Source: CAVWSM01 sp963798505
Lineage (GTDB): Bacteria > Actinomycetota > Actinomycetes > Jiangellales > Jiangellaceae
Direction of reading: 5' to 3'
Assembly: GCA_963798505.1 (NCBI GenBank)
Contig: CAWCTX010000005.1
Location: forward strand, 682,001-746,000
DNA length: 64,000 bases
Position numbers and translations under genes: made by a program. Below, piece by piece: positions 10,829-20,841 of this stretch; the first letter of the stretch is position 1, and each line of letters opens with the position of its first letter. Below the pieces are notes generated by a model. That model was not told the DNA's origin and searched no databases. It worked only from the letters and a program-made list of their open reading frames with translations.

Positions 10829-11151
10829 CAGTGGCCCCCACCGAGCACCTTCAGGCCGACGACTCCGGAGACGATGAGAGCCAGGCAGGTCATGCGGCCG
10901 GCGGTGGCCGGCTCGTGAAAGACGATCATGCCGACGGCAGCGGTCCCGAAGGCGCCGATGCCCGTCCAGATCGCGTACGCCGTGCCCACCGGCAACGTCC
11001 GTAGCGCCATGGTCAGCAGGCCGAAGCTGCCCAGCGACGCCACGACGAAGACAACCGAGGGGATCAGCCGGCTGAAGCCGTCGCTCGCCTTGAGCGCGAT
11101 GGCGAAGACGGTCTCGAGGATCCCGGCCACGACGAGCAGGGCCCATGCCAC
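10828..11151 (-). CDS. SMR-family multidrug efflux transporter
   Basis: 107-residue four-helix small multidrug resistance protein, a proton-driven exporter of cationic compounds that works as a dimer. The first helix carries the conserved proton-binding glutamate in VAGILETVFAIALK. LPVGTAYAIWTGIGAFGTA is the typical third-helix motif. GTG at 11151 (MAWALLVV) is preferred: AGAGGAC lies about seven bases upstream, and the longer ORF adds unrelated residues. First gene of an SMR-TetR operon. Confidence 0.92.
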   Translation of the reverse strand: MAWALLVVAGILETVFAIALKASDGFSRLIPSVVFVVASLGSFGLLTMALRTLPVGTAYAIWTGIGAFGTAAVGMIVFHEPATAGRMTCLALIVSGVVGLKVLGGGH

Positions 11152-11178
11152 GTTCTGGTCCTCTCTGAACGCAAGTTT

Positions 11179-11220
11179 GGTACATCCGTACCACCTAACT
11201 GGTACGAGCGTACCAGTACG
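11179..11220. promoter_or_regulatory. Twin palindromic operators of the SMR-TetR operon
   Basis: Two copies of GGTACnnnnGTACC occur at 11179-11192 and 11201-11214, centres 22 bases apart (two helical turns). CGTACCAGTACG (11209-11220) overlaps the second and is itself palindromic. They lie 28 bases upstream of the SMR start and about 90 upstream of the divergent ABC exporter. Site architecture fits a TetR dimer pair; that the neighbouring TetR binds here is inference. Confidence 0.7.
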
Positions 11221-11305
11221 TTCGCTGGGGGCAAACTTGGCATGAGGCACGGAAGTATCGGGCTTACATGGATGTTGCGCACGTGAGATCAGGGAGGCAC
11301 ACACC

Positions 11306-13205
11306 GTGACGATGGGGCACAGCGGCTGGATGATGCTGCGCTCCATGCGCGACGGAGAGGCCGTCCACACCAAGCTCACTCCGGGGACCGTGCGACGGGT
11401 GATGAGCTACGCCCGTCCCTACCGCCGGGACATCGCCGGCTTCCTCGTCCTCGTCGTCATCGACGCCGTGTTGGTGGCCGCAACGCCTCTGCTGCTCAAG
11501 CGCATCGTCGACGACGGCGTCCTCCAGGGGGACAGCGGCCTCGTCGTCCGGCTGTCCTTGCTCGTCGCGCTGATCGCTCTGCTCGACGCAGGTCTCACGG
11601 TGACCGAGCGCTGGTACTCGTCCCGCATCGGCGAGGGACTCATCCACCACCTGCGCTCCGAGGTCTTCGACCATGTGCAGCGTCAGCCGGTGGCCTTCTT
11701 CACCCGCGCGCAGACCGGGGCCCTCGTGTCCCGGCTCAACACCGACGTCATCGGCGCGCAGCAGGCGTTCACCTCCGTGCTGTCCAACGTCGTGTCCAAC
11801 GTGATCAGCGTGATTGTCGTGGGCGTGGTCATGGCGGTGCTGTCCTGGCAGCTCACGGTGATCCTGCTGGTGTTGCTGCCGCTGTTCCTGGTGCCCGCGC
11901 GGTTGTTCGGGCGCCGGCTACAGGCACTGGCGCGTGAGCAGATGCAGCTCAACGCCGAGATGAGCACGACCATGACCGAGCGGTTCAACGTCGCTGGCGC
12001 ACTGCTGGTCAAGCTCTTCGGACGCTACGGCGAGGAGAGCGACGAGTTCTCCGAGCGCGCCGGCCGGGTGCGCGACATCGGCGTCAAGATCGCGATGGCA
12101 AACACGGTGTTCATCGTCGCGTTGATGCTCGTGGCGAGCCTTGCCACGGCACTGGTCTACGGGCTCGGTGGCGTGCTGGCCATCGGTGGCTCGTTGACGG
12201 TGGGCACACTGCTCGCACTGACGGCGCTGCTCGGCCGGCTCTACGGACCGCTGACCGCGCTGTCCAACGTACGCATCGACGTCATGACCGCCCTCGTCAG
12301 CTTCGACCGGATCTTCGAGGTGCTCGACCTCAAGCCGCTCGTCGCCGACAAGCACGACGCGGAGGTTCTCGACCCGACAGCGTCGCGCGTCGAGTTCGAC
12401 CACGTCTACTTCGCCTACCCGGCGGCCGAGGACGTGTCGCTCGCGTCGCTGGAGTCGGTGGCGACCCAGGACCGCTCCGGCGGTGTGCAGGTGCTGCACG
12501 ACGTCAGCTTCGTCGCCGAGCCCGGCGACCTCGTGGCGCTGGTCGGGCCCGTCAGGTGCCGGCAAGTCCACGATCACCCACCTCGTGTCGAGGCTGTACG
12601 ACGCCGACGCCGGGGCGGTCCGGGTCGGCGGCCCAGGACGTCCGCGATGTGACCTCAGGCGTCTCTGCACGCAGCGATCGGCGTCGTCACGCAGGACGCG
12701 CACATGTTCCACGACACGATTCGCGCCAACCTGCTGTACGCCCGGCCCGAGGCGCACGGACTCCGAACTCACCGCGGCGCTGCGGGCGGCGCAGGTGCTT
12801 GACCTCGTCGACTCCCTGCCCGAGGGACTCGACACGGTGGTCGGCGATCGCGGCTACCGGTTGTCCGGCGGCGAGAAGCAGCGCATCGCCATCGCCCGAC
12901 TCCTGCTCAAGCAGCCGCGCATCGTCATGCTCGACGAGGCGACCGCGCACCTCGACTCCGAGTCCGAGGTCGCGGTGCAGCGCGCGCTGGACGCGGCGCT
13001 GACCGGCCGTACGTCACTCGTGATCGCGCACCGGCTGTCCACCGTGCGTGGTGCAGACCAGATCTTCGTCGTCGACCACGGCCGCATCGTCGAGCGTGGC
13101 ACGCACGCGGAACTGGTCGGCGCCGGTGGACTCTACTCGGAGCTCTACCGCACCCAGTTCGCCGACCAAGGTCGCGAACACAGGGACATCCTCGCGGGTA
13201 AGTAG
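11306..13205 (+). CDS. ABC exporter (membrane plus ATPase domains), four frame breaks
   Basis: About 631 residues when repaired: an N-terminal six-helix membrane domain (residues about 40-330) fused to an ATPase, so a homodimeric drug/lipid-type exporter. The membrane part reads cleanly to LVALVGP. Then four extra bases within about 210 bases disturb the frame: CCC at 12548-12550, CCC at 12632-12634, GG at 12658-12659, and C near 12754. Removing them gives Walker A GPSGAGKST and a continuous path to LSGGEKQR, IVMLDEATAHLD and IAHRLST. The GTG at 11306 has GGAGG eight bases upstream. Likely sequencing error; divergent from the SMR operon. Confidence 0.85.
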
Positions 13206-13310
13206 GTTTCGGAGAAGTCCGGAGAAACTGGCTTGTCACTCGGCTAAGGGGCACATTTCGGGGAAGAATGCTGCCGACGTGCGACGCCCGACTGAACGGG
13301 AGGTCAACTG

Positions 13311-14363
13311 ATGAGCGGCACCAGAAACCATCCCCTCCGAAACCGGCGCCACCCAACCACGCAGCTGCTCGCCGCCCTGGCCTGCGTCACGCTCGCCGCT
13401 GCCGCGTGCGGTGACGGCGAGGAGCTTGGCGGCAGGACGGGCGGTGGCGACGCCGCAAACTACCCGGACCAGAACATCACCTTCGTCGTACCGTTCAGCG
13501 CCGGAGGCCCGACGGACACCGTGACCCGCCTGGTCGCCGAGCCGATGTCGGAGGAGCTCGGCGCCGAGATCGTGGTTCAGAACGTCGAAGGCGCAGGCGG
13601 CACCGTCGCCGCCGGGCAGGTGGCAGGGGAGGAGCCGGACGGCTACACCGTGCTTATGCACCACATCGGCATGTCGACCGCGCCTGCCTTGTACGCAGAC
13701 CTTGGGTACGAGCCGCTCGAGGACTTCGAGATGGTCGGCTTGGTCACCGAAGTGCCGATGACAATCGTCGCTCGCAAGGATTTTGAGCCGAACACTCTCG
13801 AGGAACTGGTCGCCTACGTCACCGACAATGCCGACACGGTGACCTACGCCAACGCAGGCATCGGGGCAGCGTCGCACTTGTGTGGCTTGCTGTTCCAGGA
13901 CGCGATCGGCGTAACTCTGCAGGAGGTTCCCTACGAGGGCACCGGGCCGGCGCTGACCGACCTGGTCGGCGGCCAGGTCGACTTCATGTGCGACCAGACG
14001 ACCAACACAACCGGCCAGATCCAGGCTGGTGAAGTGAAGGCCTACGCGGTGACCACGCCGGAGCGGGTCGACAGCCTGCCCGACGTGCCGACGACGGCCG
14101 AGGGCGGGCTGCCCGATCTCGAGGTCAGCGTGTGGCACGGCCTGTACGTGCCGGCCGGCACGCCGGAAGAGATCGTCCAGCGCTTGTCCGACGCACTCAA
14201 GGTCGCGTTGGCCGACCAGGGTGTGATCGATCAACTTGCCGACCTTGGCACCGGGCCTGTCCCTGAGGAGGACGCCACGCCGGAAGCGCACAGGCAGCGC
14301 CTCGAGGAACAGATCGACACCTGGGCGACGGTCATCGCGGACGCTGGCGTCGAACCCCAGTAG
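13311..14363 (+). CDS. tctC: Tripartite tricarboxylate transporter substrate-binding protein TctC
   Basis: 350-residue Bug/TctC-family binding lipoprotein. Signal peptide ends in LAAAAC (lipobox). The mature domain begins with NITFVVPFSAGGPTDTVTR, the classical Bug-family strand and loop that contacts a carboxylate. VPYEGTGPALTDLVGGQVD and the C-terminal LYVPAGTPEEIVQRL also match. With TctB and TctA it makes a secondary carboxylate importer; the ligand (citrate or another carboxylate) is not predictable. ATG at 13311 is preceded by GGGAGG. Confidence 0.93.
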   Translation: MSGTRNHPLRNRRHPTTQLLAALACVTLAAAACGDGEELGGRTGGGDAANYPDQNITFVVPFSAGGPTDTVTRLVAEPMSEELGAEIVVQNVEGAGGTVAAGQVAGEEPDGYTVLMHHIGMSTAPALYADLGYEPLEDFEMVGLVTEVPMTIVARKDFEPNTLEELVAYVTDNADTVTYANAGIGAASHLCGLLFQDAIGVTLQEVPYEGTGPALTDLVGGQVDFMCDQTTNTTGQIQAGEVKAYAVTTPERVDSLPDVPTTAEGGLPDLEVSVWHGLYVPAGTPEEIVQRLSDALKVALADQGVIDQLADLGTGPVPEEDATPEAHRQRLEEQIDTWATVIADAGVEPQ

Positions 14364-14370
14364 CCGCGCA

Positions 14371-14833
14371 GTGGAGAGACGACCGTCCTTCCGCCGATGT
14401 CCTCGCTGGGGCGATCTTCATCGCAATCGGCGTGGGGTTCGTCGTGGGCTCGCTCAACTACGAACTGGGGACGCCGCTGCGCATGGGGCCTGGGTATTTC
14501 CCGCTCGTGGCCGGCGGCGTCCTCGCGGTCCTGGGGTTGGTCATCGCGATCAAGGGGCTGGTGGCCGGCGAGGTGATCGTCTTCGGCACGATCCCCTGGC
14601 GGTCAATGGCGATGATCGTGGCGGCCCTGGTGTTCTTCGGGCTGACCATCAGAACCGCTGGCTTTGTGCCCACAGTCGCCGTGACCGCCTTCATCACCGC
14701 CCTCGCGAGCTACCGCATCCGCCTCGTGACCGCCTTGGCGGTGGCAGCCGGCCTCACCGCGCTGTGCTGGCTGATCTTCATCGTCGGCCTTCAACTGCCG
14801 TTGCCACTGTTCGGCTCGTGGCTGTCGTCCTAG
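14371..14833 (+). CDS. tctB: Tripartite tricarboxylate transporter small subunit TctB, one frame break
   Basis: Four-helix small membrane subunit. The intact-looking frame starts only at GTG 14432, but the family N-terminus is encoded upstream: GTG at 14371 gives VERRPS, and dropping one T from the TT at 14389-14390 continues as SADVLAGAIFIAIGVGFVVG into the downstream frame. Motif MGPGYFPLVAGGVLAVLG is typical of TctB. It lies 7 bases after tctC and 9 before tctA. Restored length about 153 residues. Sequencing error assumed. Confidence 0.85.
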
Positions 14834-14842
14834 GCGTCAACG

Positions 14843-16401
14843 ATGAACCTCCTCGACAACCTCGTGCTCGGGTTCGAAACTGCCGCGCAACCTGAGAACC
14901 TCTTGTACTGCCTGCTCGGCGTCGTGCTCGGCACGGCGGTGGGAGTTCTGCCGGGCATCGGGCCCACCGCGACCATCGCCATGCTGCTGCCGATCACGTT
15001 CAGCCTCGAACCGGTCGCGGCGCTGATCATGCTGGCCGGCATCTACTACGGCGCCCAGTACGGCGGCTCCACCACGGCCATCCTCATCAACCTGCCGGGC
15101 GAGTCGTCAGCGGCGGTGACCGCCATCGACGGACACGAGATGGCCCGCAGGGGTCGGGCCGGACCGGCGCTCGCCGCGGCGGCGCTCGGCTCGTTCTTCG
15201 CCGGCACCGTCGCCACCGTGGTGTTGGCCCTGTTCGCGCCCCCGCTGGCGCGCGTGGCCCTGCGGTTCGGTCCCGCGGAGTACTTCTCGCTCGTCGTGCT
15301 GGGGCTGATCGCGTCCATCGCGCTGGCCCGCGGCTCGGCCCTCAAGGGTTTGGCGATGATCGTCCTCGGGATCCTGCTCGGGACTGTCGGTCAGGACATC
15401 TACACCGGCACGCCCCGGTTCGTCTTCGGCACTCGGGAGCTGTACGGGGCCTTGACTTTGTGTCGATCGCTGTGGGGGTGTTCGGCGTCGCAGAGATTCT
15501 GCGGAACCTCGAGGACGAGAAGACGCGCACCGTCATCGTGCGGAAGGTGAAGAACCTGTGGCCCACGCGCGACGACCTCCGCCGGATCGTGGCGCCGGTT
15601 TTGCGCGGCACCGGACTGGGATCGGTGCTCGGGGTCCTGCCGGGCGGCGGTCACGTGATTGCGGCGTTCGCGTCGTACTCGGTGGAAAAGCGCGTGGCGA
15701 AGGGCTCCGATGAGTTCGGGCACGGCGCGATCGAAGGCGTTGCCGGCCCGGAGTCAGCGAACAACGCAGCCGCCCAGACGTCGTTCATCCCCCTACTGAC
15801 ACTGGGATTACCGGCGCACCCGGTGATGGCCTTGATGGTCGGGGCGTTCATCGTGCAGGGCATCACGCCCGGGCCCAACGTGATCACCGATGAGCCGGCG
15901 CTTGTCTGGGGGCTCATCGCCTCGATGTGGATCGGCAACTTGTTCCTGGTGATGCTGAACCTGCCGCTGATCGGCCTCTGGGTAAAGCTGCTGACGATCC
16001 CCTACCAGGTGCTGTTCCCGGCGATCATCGTGTTCGCGGCGATCGGTACCTACTCCTTGGGGTTGAACTCCTTCGACGTCTACGCGATCGCGTTCTTCGG
16101 GGTTCTTGGGTATGTGCTGATCAAGTGCGGCTGCGAGCCGGCGCCCCTGCTTCTCGGCTTCGTCCTCGGTCCGCTGCTCGAGGAGAACCTCAGGCGGGCC
16201 CTGATCATCTCCCGTGGTGACCCGTCGGTGTTCGTGACCCGTCCGATCTCGGCCGTGCTCCTGGGCCTCGCCGTCTGTGCCTTGGTCGTCGCCATGCTGC
16301 CGACGATCCGCCGACGCCGGGACGTGGTGTTCAAGGAGGAGGGGCTGACGGACGAGGCTGAGCTCCCCCATGACACTAGGCGCGGCGCAGCCCGTCAGTG
16401 A
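14843..16401 (+). CDS. tctA: Tripartite tricarboxylate transporter large permease TctA, one frame break
   Basis: Large permease of about twelve membrane helices. Conserved segments are GVLPGIGPTATIAMLLP, YYGAQYGGSTTAILINLPGE and, in the second half, TLGLPAHPVMALMVGAF. One base is missing in the GGGG at 15446-15449: the upstream frame ends FGTRELYG and the downstream one resumes DFVSIAVGVFGVAEILRN, as in homologues. Both halves are otherwise intact. The C-terminus overlaps the convergent glucoamylase by 26 bases. Confidence 0.87.
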
Positions 16402-18173
16402 GCGTGAGCGCAGCTGTCGACAACCCGACATGGCTGAACGCCTGCGGGAAGTTGCCGAGCAAGCTGCCGCTGACCGGGTCGTACTCCTCGGCCAGCAGCC
16501 CGACATCGTTGCGCAACGCGAGCAGCCGCTCGAACAGCTCGACGGCCTCGTCGGTGCGGCCGATCAGGTGCAAGACCTGGACGAGCCAGAACGAGCAGGC
16601 CAGGAACACGCCCTCGCCGACCGGGAGCCCGTCGACCTCGTTGACCTGACCGGCTCCGGGTGCGGGTAGCGCAGCAGGAAGCCACCGTCGACGCCGAGCT
16701 CGCGCTGCACCGCCTCGATCGTGCCGACGATGCGCGGGTCGTCGGGCGGCAGGAAGCCGACCAGCGGGAGCTGCAGCAGCGACGCGTCGAGCTGGTCCGA
16801 CCCGTAGAACTGCGTGAACGTGTTGCGCGCCGGGTCGTAGCCCTTGTCGCAGACCTCGGCATGGATCTCGTCGCGCAGCGCGGCGTACTCCTCGGCGAGG
16901 TCGACGTGCCCGTCATCGCTCGCCCAGCCGACCAGCCGGTCGACGCGCCACCCATGCCAGCACCTTCGAGTGGACGAAGTGCCGGCGCGGGCCGCGGATC
17001 TCCCAGATTCCCTCGTCGGGCTCCTGCCAGATCCGCGCCAGCCCGTCGACGAGTACGCGCTGGAGCGGCCAGCCGTGCGGGTGGGCGGGCAGGCCGGCTG
17101 CGCGCGCCCGGGCCAGCGTGTCCATCACCTCGCCGTAGACGTCGAGCTGCATCTGCGCCGAGGCCGCGTTCCCGATGCGGACGGGCTGCGATCTCGCGTA
17201 GCCCGGTAGCCATGGCAGCTCGTACTCGAGCAGCCGCCGCTCGCCGCCGAGCCCGTACATGATCTGCAGGTCGGCCGGATTGCCGCCGACCGCGCGGACC
17301 AGCCAGTCGCGCCACGCCTGCGCCTCGTCGGTGTAGCCGCCGGCGATCAGCGCGTCCAGCGTGAACGACGGCGTCGCGCAGCCAGCAGTAGCGGTAGTCC
17401 CAGTTGCGGACCCCGCCGAGCCGCTCGGGCAGCGACGTCGTCGGGGCCGCGACGATGCCGCCGGTCGGCGCGTAGGTGAGTGCCTTGAGCGTGATGAGCG
17501 ACCGGATCGCGGCGTCGCGCCACGGCCCCGTCGAACGTGCACCGGCCGGCCCACTCCGCGCCACTTCGACTCGGTCTCGGCCAGCAGGGTCATGCGGGTC
17601 GACCGGGTCGGGCAGCGGCAGGTGGGACGGGTACCAGGTGAGCACGAAGGCCACCCGCTCGCCGGCGCGCACGGTGAAGTCCGCGTAGGTCGTGAGGTGG
17701 TGGCCGTACGTCGGGACGTCCGGCCGACAGCGCCACCGCGTCGGGGCCCACGACGCCGACGACTTGCCCGCCGACCCGGTGCATCCAGGGAACCGAGCGC
17801 CCGTAGTCGAACCGCAGCCTGAGCGACCGACTGCATCGCGACCTCGCCGGCCACGCCCTCGACGATGCGGATGAGGTCGTGCTGCTCGCTCGCTTCGGGC
17901 ATGAAGTCGACGACGCGTACGGTGCCCGCCTCGGTGTGCCACTCGTGCTCGAGCACCAGCGTGTCGTGGCGGTACCGGCGCTGTGGTGGCCGCGCCGCCG
18001 GTCACCGGTGCCACCCGCCAGAAGCCGTGCGACTCGTCACCGACGAGAGCGGCGAAACACGCTCCCGAGTCGAACCGTGGCAGGCAGAGCCAGTCGATCG
18101 AGCCGTCGCGGCCTACGAGGGCGGCGGTGTGCAGGTCGCCGATGATGGCGTAGTCCTCGATCGGGAGAGCCAC
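16376..18173 (-). CDS. GH15 glucoamylase/trehalase-like hydrolase, nine frame breaks
   Basis: Cytoplasmic GH15-family (alpha/alpha)6 enzyme, the actinobacterial type starting with IEDYAIIGDLHTAALVGRDG and SIDWLCLPRFDSGACFAALV. Further family blocks are NWDYRYCWLRDA, GYTDEAQAWRDWLVRAVGG, YDPARNTFTQFYGSDQLDAS and NFPQAFSHVGL. These sit in all three frames: eight single-base insertions (near 17988, 17824, 17721, 17588, 17556, 17527, 17369, 16945) and one deletion (near 16648) restore about 596 residues with no internal stop. Conservation between breaks argues against a true pseudogene. Glucan or trehalose as substrate is an inference from family. Confidence 0.82.
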
Positions 18174-18183
18174 GCCTCGATGC

Positions 18184-18962
18184 CTACCGCGTCACGGGTG
18201 GTACGGGCGACTCGAGCGGCTGCGCCGGCTCGTCGTCGGGGCGCGGACGCGACCTCGCTGCGCAGCAGCAGGAAGAACCCCACGGGTGCCACCGCGGCGA
18301 ACAGCCACCACTGCACGGCATAGATCAGGTGTGGCCCGATGCCCGGGTCGGGCTCGGGCAGCAACCGCGGGGCGTCCGGCCGGCGCCGGGTCCTCGGAAA
18401 CCAGCTCGGCCCAGGCGCCGTACACCGGATAGGGCAGGTTCTCGGCGAGCCCTTCGACGTCGATGTAGCGGATGGTGCCGGACTCCTCGTCAAGCCCCGT
18501 GCCATGCCCGCTCTCGCTCTGCCGCACCCGCCCGGTGACTGCCACTTCGCCGCTCGGCGGGCTGGGTGGGGTCGGCACATCGACGCTCAGGTCACGTGCG
18601 ACGAACCCCCGGTCGACCAGCAGTGCCGGGCCGTCGGCAGTGACCAGCGGGACCAGGACGTGGAAGCCCTGCTGGCCGTCGAGCGCGCGATAGCGCACGA
18701 GCACCTGCTCGTCGGTGTCGTACTCGCCGTCGGCGCGCACCGTTGTCCACTCGGCGTCGCCCGGCAGGGTTGTGCCGGCCGCGGTGACGTCGTCGACGGG
18801 TACGGGGTCGCGGCGGGCGTTGGCCTCGATCGCATCGGCCTCGGCGGAGCGGCGCTCGTACTTGTCGTACTGCCAGAACCCCAGCCGAATGAACGACGGC
18901 ACCAGCACGAGGACCAGCAGCATGAGCGCGATCCAGCGGGGCTGTCGTAGCAGGCGGAGCAC
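18184..18962 (-). CDS. SURF1 family cytochrome oxidase assembly protein, two frame breaks
   Basis: SURF1-type membrane protein that assists assembly of the aa3 cytochrome c oxidase. N-terminal helix WIALMLLVLVLVPSFIRLGFWQ, then the extracytoplasmic domain with FHVLVPLVTADGPALLVDRGF, and a C-terminal helix QWWLFAAVAPVGFFLLL. An extra base near 18380 shifts the frame at EDPAPAD, and another in the GGGG at 18238-18241 hides the proper end (APDDEPAQPLESPVPPVTR, stop at 18184). Start is GTG at 18962. About 258 residues when repaired. Confidence 0.87.
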
Positions 18963-19021
18963 CTACGCGACGGTAGTCGTGCGGCATAGTCTTGGCTTGA
19001 CGGGGTAGGGAGGTGGCGCGC

Positions 19022-20013
19022 GTGCTCGTCGACCGGTTCGGTCGGATCGCGACGGATCTGCGGGTCTCGCTGACCGACAGGTGCAACCTGCGCTGCACCT
19101 ACTGCATGCCGGTCGAGGGCCTGGCGTGGCTGCCCAAGCCCGAGATGCTCACCGACGACGAGGTCGTCCGGCTGGTGCGGGTGGCGGTGGAACAGCTGGG
19201 TGTGCGGGAGGTGCGGTTCACCGGCGGTGAGCCGCTGCTACGCCCCGGCCTCGTCGGCATCGTGGCCGCAGCTGCCGAGCTGTCGCCGCGGCCGGAGCTC
19301 TCGCTGACCACCAACGGGATCGGACTGGCCAAGACCGCCGTGTCGCTGAAGCAGGCGGGGCTCGACCGCGTCAACGTGTCACTCGACACGCTAGACGAAG
19401 GACGGTTCGCGGCCATCACCCACCGTGACCGGCTGGCCGACGTGTTCGAGGGGCTCGCGGCGGCCGACGCGGCCGGGCTGCGTCCGGTCAAGGTCAACGC
19501 GGTGCTGCTGCGCGGGATCAACGAGGACGAGGCCCCCGCCTTGCTGCGGTGGTGCCTGGAGCGCGGCTACGAGCTGCGCATCATCGAGCAGATGCCGCTC
19601 GACCCGCAGCACGGCTGGGACCGCGCCGACCATGGTCACAGCGGCCGAGACGCTGGCCTCGCTTGCCCAGGACTTCGACCTCGAGCCCGAACCGTCGGCG
19701 GCCCGGGGGAGTGCCCCGGCGGAGCGGTTCCTGGTCGACGGCGGGCCGGCCCAGGTGGGCATCATCGCCTCGGTGACCAGGCCGTTCTGCGGCGACTGCG
19801 ACCGCGTCCGGCTCACCGCCGACGGGCAGGTGCGCAACTGCCTGTTCGCCCGGGAGGAGTCCGACCTGCGGTCGGCGCTGCGGGCCGGCGCGGAGCGATG
19901 CCGAGCTTGCCACGCGCTGGCGGGCCGCTGTCCGCAGCAAGCGGGCTGGTCACGGCATCGACGACCCGACATTCCTGCAGCCGGACCGCCCGATGAGCGC
20001 CATCGGCGGCTGA
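19022..20013 (+). CDS. moaA: GTP 3',8-cyclase MoaA, two frame breaks
   Basis: Radical SAM enzyme catalysing the first step of molybdenum cofactor synthesis. The SAM cluster motif is CNLRCTYCMP, followed by RFTGGEPLLRPGL; the C-terminal cluster is carried by PFCGDCDRVRLTADGQVRNC. An extra C near 19625 interrupts DRATMVTAAE, and an extra base near 19894 interrupts AGADDAELATRW; the true end is MSAIGG with TGA at 20011-20013. GTG at 19022 is spaced nine bases from GGAGG and is favoured over GTG 19013. About 329 residues when repaired. Confidence 0.9.
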
Positions 20014-20033
20014 GCCGCCGGCCCGGAAACACG

Positions 20034-20073
20034 TGAATGCCGGGCGGCCACGGGGGGAGCCACCCGGCATTCA
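20034..20073. terminator. Hairpin after moaA
   Basis: Arms TGAATGCCGGGCGGC (20034-20048) and GCCACCCGGCATTCA (20059-20073) pair with one mismatch around a ten-base loop, 20 bases after the repaired moaA stop and between convergent genes. A terminator is the simplest reading. Confidence 0.65.
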
Positions 20074-20175
20074 AGCGTGCGTTCTGACGGGGGATACAGG
20101 ACGCACGTGGTCGCGAGTATTGCACGAACCCGGCGCTCTGAAAAGATTGCTTGCGAAATCTCCAGCCAGGCGGTT

Positions 20176-20478
20176 TCAGTGGGTGTCGGGCGGGGCCAGC
20201 CGCTGTGGCTGGGGCCCGGAGTCGGGCCCGGCGAACGACGTCTGGCCGGCGACGTGCCGGTTGTCCCGGGCGTTGCCCACCACCACGGCCAGGTAGGGCA
20301 GTACGACCGCACCGAGGATGAAGATCACTTTGGGCCAGCCAGGCACCACGATGGCGAGCACGACGCAGACGATGCGCACGCCCATCATCGCCAGATAGCG
20401 GCGCAGCCGGGCATCGGCGTCGGCTTGCCGCCCACGCTGTGCGGTGGTGATGGTGGGGACGTCGCGCCGGTGCGCCAT
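20176..20478 (-). CDS. DUF3099 family membrane protein
   Basis: 100-residue actinobacterial DUF3099 protein of unknown function. Two close hydrophobic helices form a hairpin (MMGVRIVCVVLAIVVPGWP and VIFILGAVVLPYLAVVVGNA) flanked by polar ends. The start at 20478 is supported by GGAGGAAT eight bases upstream; the ATG at 20523 lacks this. The stop faces moaA. No functional hint from neighbours. Confidence 0.88.
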   Translation of the reverse strand: MAHRRDVPTITTAQRGRQADADARLRRYLAMMGVRIVCVVLAIVVPGWPKVIFILGAVVLPYLAVVVGNARDNRHVAGQTSFAGPDSGPQPQRLAPPDTH

Positions 20479-20554
20479 GCGTCGATTCCTCCCGTCGTCC
20501 TCACGGTAGACCGGATGCGGCATGATCGACTCACGAGGTTCGGAGGAGGGGGTC

Positions 20555-20767
20555 ATGACGAACCGTACGTACCGCGTCACCGAGATCGTGGGCACCTCGC
20601 CCGAGGGAATCGACGCCGCGATCCGCAACGGCATCGGCCGCGCGGCGCAGACGCTGCGGCATCTCGACTGGTTCGAGGTCACCCAGGTCCGCGGGCAGAT
20701 CGTCGATGGGGAGGTGGAGCACTTCCAGGTCGGGCTGAAGGTGGGCTTCCGGCTCGAGGAGCCGTGA
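20555..20767 (+). CDS. Dodecin
   Basis: 70-residue dodecin, a small protein whose dodecamer binds flavins (and in some species CoA) for storage and protection. The family signature is full length: TYRVTEIVGTSPEGIDAAIR, then LDWFEVTQVRGQI and the C-terminal FQVGLKVGFRLE. The tryptophan in LDWFEV is the one that stacks on the flavin. A strong GGAGGAGGGGG precedes ATG at 20555. Divergent from DUF3099 with about 76 bases between. Confidence 0.95.
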   Translation: MTNRTYRVTEIVGTSPEGIDAAIRNGIGRAAQTLRHLDWFEVTQVRGQIVDGEVEHFQVGLKVGFRLEEP

Positions 20768-20841
20768 CCACCCGGTTCGTCCGTACGCGCCGGTAACGAC
20801 TAGCGTCGGCGCGACCGGAGCAGACGGACTGAGGAGGTCTG

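Noticed and set aside
11306..18962. Programmed ribosomal frameshifting as explanation for the broken genes
   Set aside because: Sites are numerous, in unrelated families not known to frameshift, mostly plain C/G runs with no slippery heptamer plus structure, and need +1 and -1 at random.
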